A DNA stretch of 6,707 nucleotides from Bacteroidota bacterium (GTDB lineage Bacteria > Bacteroidota > Bacteroidia > Flavobacteriales > Flavobacteriaceae). Positions 5,263-6,707 of the stretch are shown here, one piece after another. Position 1 is the first letter of the stretch. Every line of letters starts with the position of its first letter. The stretch is taken from the NCBI GenBank assembly GCA_024278565.1, contig JAJRSY010000196.1, forward strand, positions 1 through 6,707, in the 5' to 3' direction. The translations under genes were made by a program, and so were the position numbers. The notes under the pieces are model-generated. The model saw nothing but the letters and a program-made list of their open reading frames with translations. It was not told the DNA's origin and searched no databases.

Positions 5263-5559
5263 ATGTCTATAGTTGAAAAAGCAGAAAAGATAAGCATTAC
5301 ATTACCGCCCGATATGCTGATGTCTATCAAAGATACAGTTAAAGGTGGTGCATATGGTTCAACAAGCGAGGTTATTCGCGCAGCTATGCGTTTATGGCAG
5401 AGACAGCAAGATGAGCATGATGCTCGCCTTGAGGCTATTCGTACCCGTTTAGAGCAATCAGCTAATAGCGGGCAACCTGTTCCAATAGACGATGTCTTTA
5501 GACGAATTGAGGAAAAACATAAACGGCTGACTGGAAATCTTGACAATGAAAAAATATAG
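5263..5559 (+). CDS. parD: ParD-type antitoxin (98 aa), ribbon-helix-helix
   Basis: The N-terminus EKISITLPPDMLMSIKDTVKGG is a ribbon-helix-helix DNA-binding strand and helix (about residues 7-28), followed by STSEVIRAAMRLW (33-45), the typical second helix of ParD/CopG proteins. The remaining charged C-terminus would wrap around and inhibit the ParE toxin. The start ATG at 5263 has AGGA 8 nt upstream. The gene overlaps the parE gene by 14 bp and should be translated with it. ParD should also repress the promoter through the palindrome at 5222-5236. Length is close to typical for the family. Confidence 0.93.
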   Translation: MSIVEKAEKISITLPPDMLMSIKDTVKGGAYGSTSEVIRAAMRLWQRQQDEHDARLEAIRTRLEQSANSGQPVPIDDVFRRIEEKHKRLTGNLDNEKI

Positions 5560-5863
5560 CGTTGTTTTTACTCCTGATGCTGAGAATAATATAGATGGTA
5601 TTTATGATTATATAGCCCTTGATAAAGGGCTTCCTGATGTTGCAATTACATACGTTAAAAAATTACAGGATGCTTGTTACAAACTTGAAAATGTTCCTAT
5701 ACGTGGTCGTAATCGTGAGGATATCCGAGAAAATTTGAGAATTTTTGCTCTTGATAAAAGTGCTGTTGCTGCTTTTGAGGTCGATGAAAAACAACAAATT
5801 GTAACCATTCTTGGAATCTTTTATGGTGGGCAGGATTATGAAGTAATTGTAGGGGATGAATAG
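5546..5863 (+). CDS. parE: ParE-type toxin (105 aa)
   Basis: The protein shows the ParE pattern: KYSVVFTPDAENNIDGIYDYI (3-23), GLPDVAITYVKKL (28-40), PIRGRNREDIRENLRIFA (51-68), then a strand segment AVAAFEVDEKQQIVTILGIF (73-92) and GGQDYEV near the end. Known ParE toxins poison DNA gyrase; family members vary and this target is inferred. The ATG at 5546 is preferred to the TTG at 5540 because GGAA at 5533-5536 is well spaced only for the ATG. The gene starts inside the parD gene and its stop codon is shared by one base with the following small ORF. Confidence 0.92.
   Translation: MKKYSVVFTPDAENNIDGIYDYIALDKGLPDVAITYVKKLQDACYKLENVPIRGRNREDIRENLRIFALDKSAVAAFEVDEKQQIVTILGIFYGGQDYEVIVGDE
5799..5827 (+). 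promoter_or_regulatory. Weak candidate internal promoter ahead of the small ORF and repA
   Basis: Within the end of the parE gene, TTGTAA (5799-5804), a 17-nt spacer and TATGGT (5822-5827) each match the consensus at four of six positions. If used, it would give repA some expression independent of the parDE promoter. Such matches are common in AT-rich DNA, so it is only a candidate. Confidence 0.25.
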
Positions 5864-5961
5864 TGAGTAAAGAAGCAATTCAAAAGGCTATAAAAAACGC
5901 CAAAGATAAAAAGTATAGGTTTAATCCTTCTTTAGAATTGGACAACGAGCTAAAAGAATGA
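5863..5961 (+). CDS. Small ORF between parE and repA (32 aa), possible repA leader peptide
   Basis: A GTG at 5863 shares its G with the parE stop (TAGTG) and has an AGGGG ribosome site 7 nt upstream. The reading frame gives 32 lysine-rich residues (starts MSKEAIQKAIKNAK) and ends at TGA 5959-5961, which overlaps the repA ATG (ATGA at 5958-5961). No family is recognised, and it carries no signal peptide or membrane segment. The good start site and the overlaps on both sides argue it is translated. In IncFII-like plasmids a short leader ORF is translationally coupled to the initiator gene; this could play the same role, but that is an analogy. Confidence 0.6.
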   Translation: MSKEAIQKAIKNAKDKKYRFNPSLELDNELKE

Positions 5962-6707
5962 CGCAAGACGAATTACCATTACCAGAATTCAAACTCCGCC
6001 CCGTTGATGAAAAACGGGTTAAAGGCGTTCAGGATATAATTGAACATGACCCTCTAGGTCATGAGAAGTGGTACATCCATTCTGTGCTTGCCCAATGCTT
6101 TTTGCCCTATCGTGACCAGAAAGGTACGAGAGATTGGCATAGAAAAAATGGTAATGCCTCACTTGCTATTTCCGCAACTCCCATAGAGGACGAAAATGGA
6201 GAAATGAAGGTATTGGGCTTGCCATTTGGAGCAAAACCCCGCCTGTTCATGTCTAAAATTCAAACAGATGCCATCCGCAACCAGTCCCCGATTATCCCTG
6301 TTGAAACATCTATGACAGGGATGCTAAAAGACCTTGGATACGCCGTTACAGGGGGCAAAAAAGGTACTTTAACGAGTTTTAAGGAACAAACATCTCGCCT
6401 TGCTGCATGTCGCTTTAGAATATTTCACTCTCAAAAAAGTGATGCTGGAACACTTTCTCGCGCAGTAAATGCCGATATATTTAAAGAATTTGAATTATGG
6501 TTTCCGCAAGACCCTAACCAACAAACATTTTGGCCTACAGAAATCAAACTGACGAATGATTTCTACGAAAACCTAAAAGAGCATGCAATCCCCTACGATT
6601 TTAGAGGGTTTAAACTCATTCAAAATAATGCCCGCGCCATAGATATTTTTCTTTGGATGACCCAACGCTTGCACCGCATACCTCATAACAAGCCTTTATT
6701 TTTAAAA
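5958..6707 (+). CDS. repA: RepA-type plasmid replication initiator, 3' truncated by window edge (250+ aa)
   Basis: The frame is open for 250 codons to the last base, so the C-terminus lies outside the window. Residues 88-156 carry the initiator pattern LPFGAKPRLFMSKIQTDA (88-105), ETSMTGMLKDLGYAVTGG (116-133) and QTSRLAACRFRI (144-155), which reads as a first winged-helix domain. LTNDFYENLKEHAIPYDFRG (198-217) and AIDIFLWMTQRLHRIP (227-242) read as the second. This matches RepA proteins of alphaproteobacterial plasmids (PF04796-like). It should bind iterons at the plasmid origin and start replication; no iterons are visible, so they are probably downstream. The ATG at 5958 overlaps the small ORF stop and has only a weak ribosome site, so translation is likely coupled to that ORF. 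Confidence 0.88.
   Translation, partial: MTQDELPLPEFKLRPVDEKRVKGVQDIIEHDPLGHEKWYIHSVLAQCFLPYRDQKGTRDWHRKNGNASLAISATPIEDENGEMKVLGLPFGAKPRLFMSKIQTDAIRNQSPIIPVETSMTGMLKDLGYAVTGGKKGTLTSFKEQTSRLAACRFRIFHSQKSDAGTLSRAVNADIFKEFELWFPQDPNQQTFWPTEIKLTNDFYENLKEHAIPYDFRGFKLIQNNARAIDIFLWMTQRLHRIPHNKPLFLK

Noticed and set aside
5211..5546. Minus-strand ORF of 111 codons opposite the parD gene
   Set aside because: It is antisense to a clear ribbon-helix-helix antitoxin, and its Ser/Cys/Arg-rich product is typical of a shadow frame.
5912..5917. Minus-strand TATACT as an antisense-RNA promoter opposite the small ORF
   Set aside because: The -10 is good, but the only -35-like sequence (TTGTCC) lies 22 nt away, too far for a normal promoter.
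1..6707. tRNA, rRNA, CRISPR array or insertion sequence
   Set aside because: I saw no cloverleaf, no regularly spaced repeat-spacer units, no transposase and no terminal inverted repeats with target duplications. The palindrome at 190-232 has a 5-nt loop and no mobile-element content.

Overview
The window looks like part of a small, low-GC plasmid. The strongest evidence is the 3'-truncated gene at the right edge, which encodes a RepA-type replication initiator (PF04796-like, common on alphaproteobacterial plasmids). Two different type II toxin-antitoxin modules and a hairpin-rich, mob/oriT-like non-coding block at the left edge fit this. The AT-rich coding sequence, good Shine-Dalgarno sites and a lipoprotein signal peptide point to a low-GC Gram-negative host, probably an alphaproteobacterium (a low-GC Acetobacteraceae or a host-associated lineage). 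The host is an inference, not a sequence match.

Layout. 1-323: non-coding, richer in G+C than the rest, full of inverted repeats, including a perfect 19-bp-arm palindrome (190-232). 324-3093, minus strand: a tightly packed three-gene operon encoding a small polytopic membrane protein, a four-helix membrane protein with a coiled coil, and a membrane-anchored VWA-like protein. I cannot name a family for any of the three with confidence. 3150-4158, plus strand, divergent from that operon: a lipoprotein whose C-terminal domain looks like a GIY-YIG (URI-type) nuclease toxin, overlapping an Imm26-like immunity gene. 4159-4453: non-coding with inverted repeats and a terminator. 4454-5097, minus strand: a toxin-first HI1419/HI1420-type module. 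5263-5863, plus strand: a parDE module. 5863-6707, plus strand: a 32-codon small ORF and then repA, each overlapping the gene before it.

How the parts may work together. parD, parE, the small ORF and repA overlap by 14, 1 and 4 bases, so plasmid addiction and replication initiation probably share a transcript and may be translationally coupled. The divergent HI1419/HI1420-type pair has its own promoter, covered by two palindromes. The most unusual cargo is the lipoprotein toxin with its immunity gene, placed head to head with the three-gene membrane/VWA operon. The toxin pair resembles lipoprotein-based kin-discrimination toxins in architecture. Whether the membrane operon serves the toxin (delivery, anchoring, sensing) or is an independent system such as defence or exclusion cannot be decided from sequence alone.
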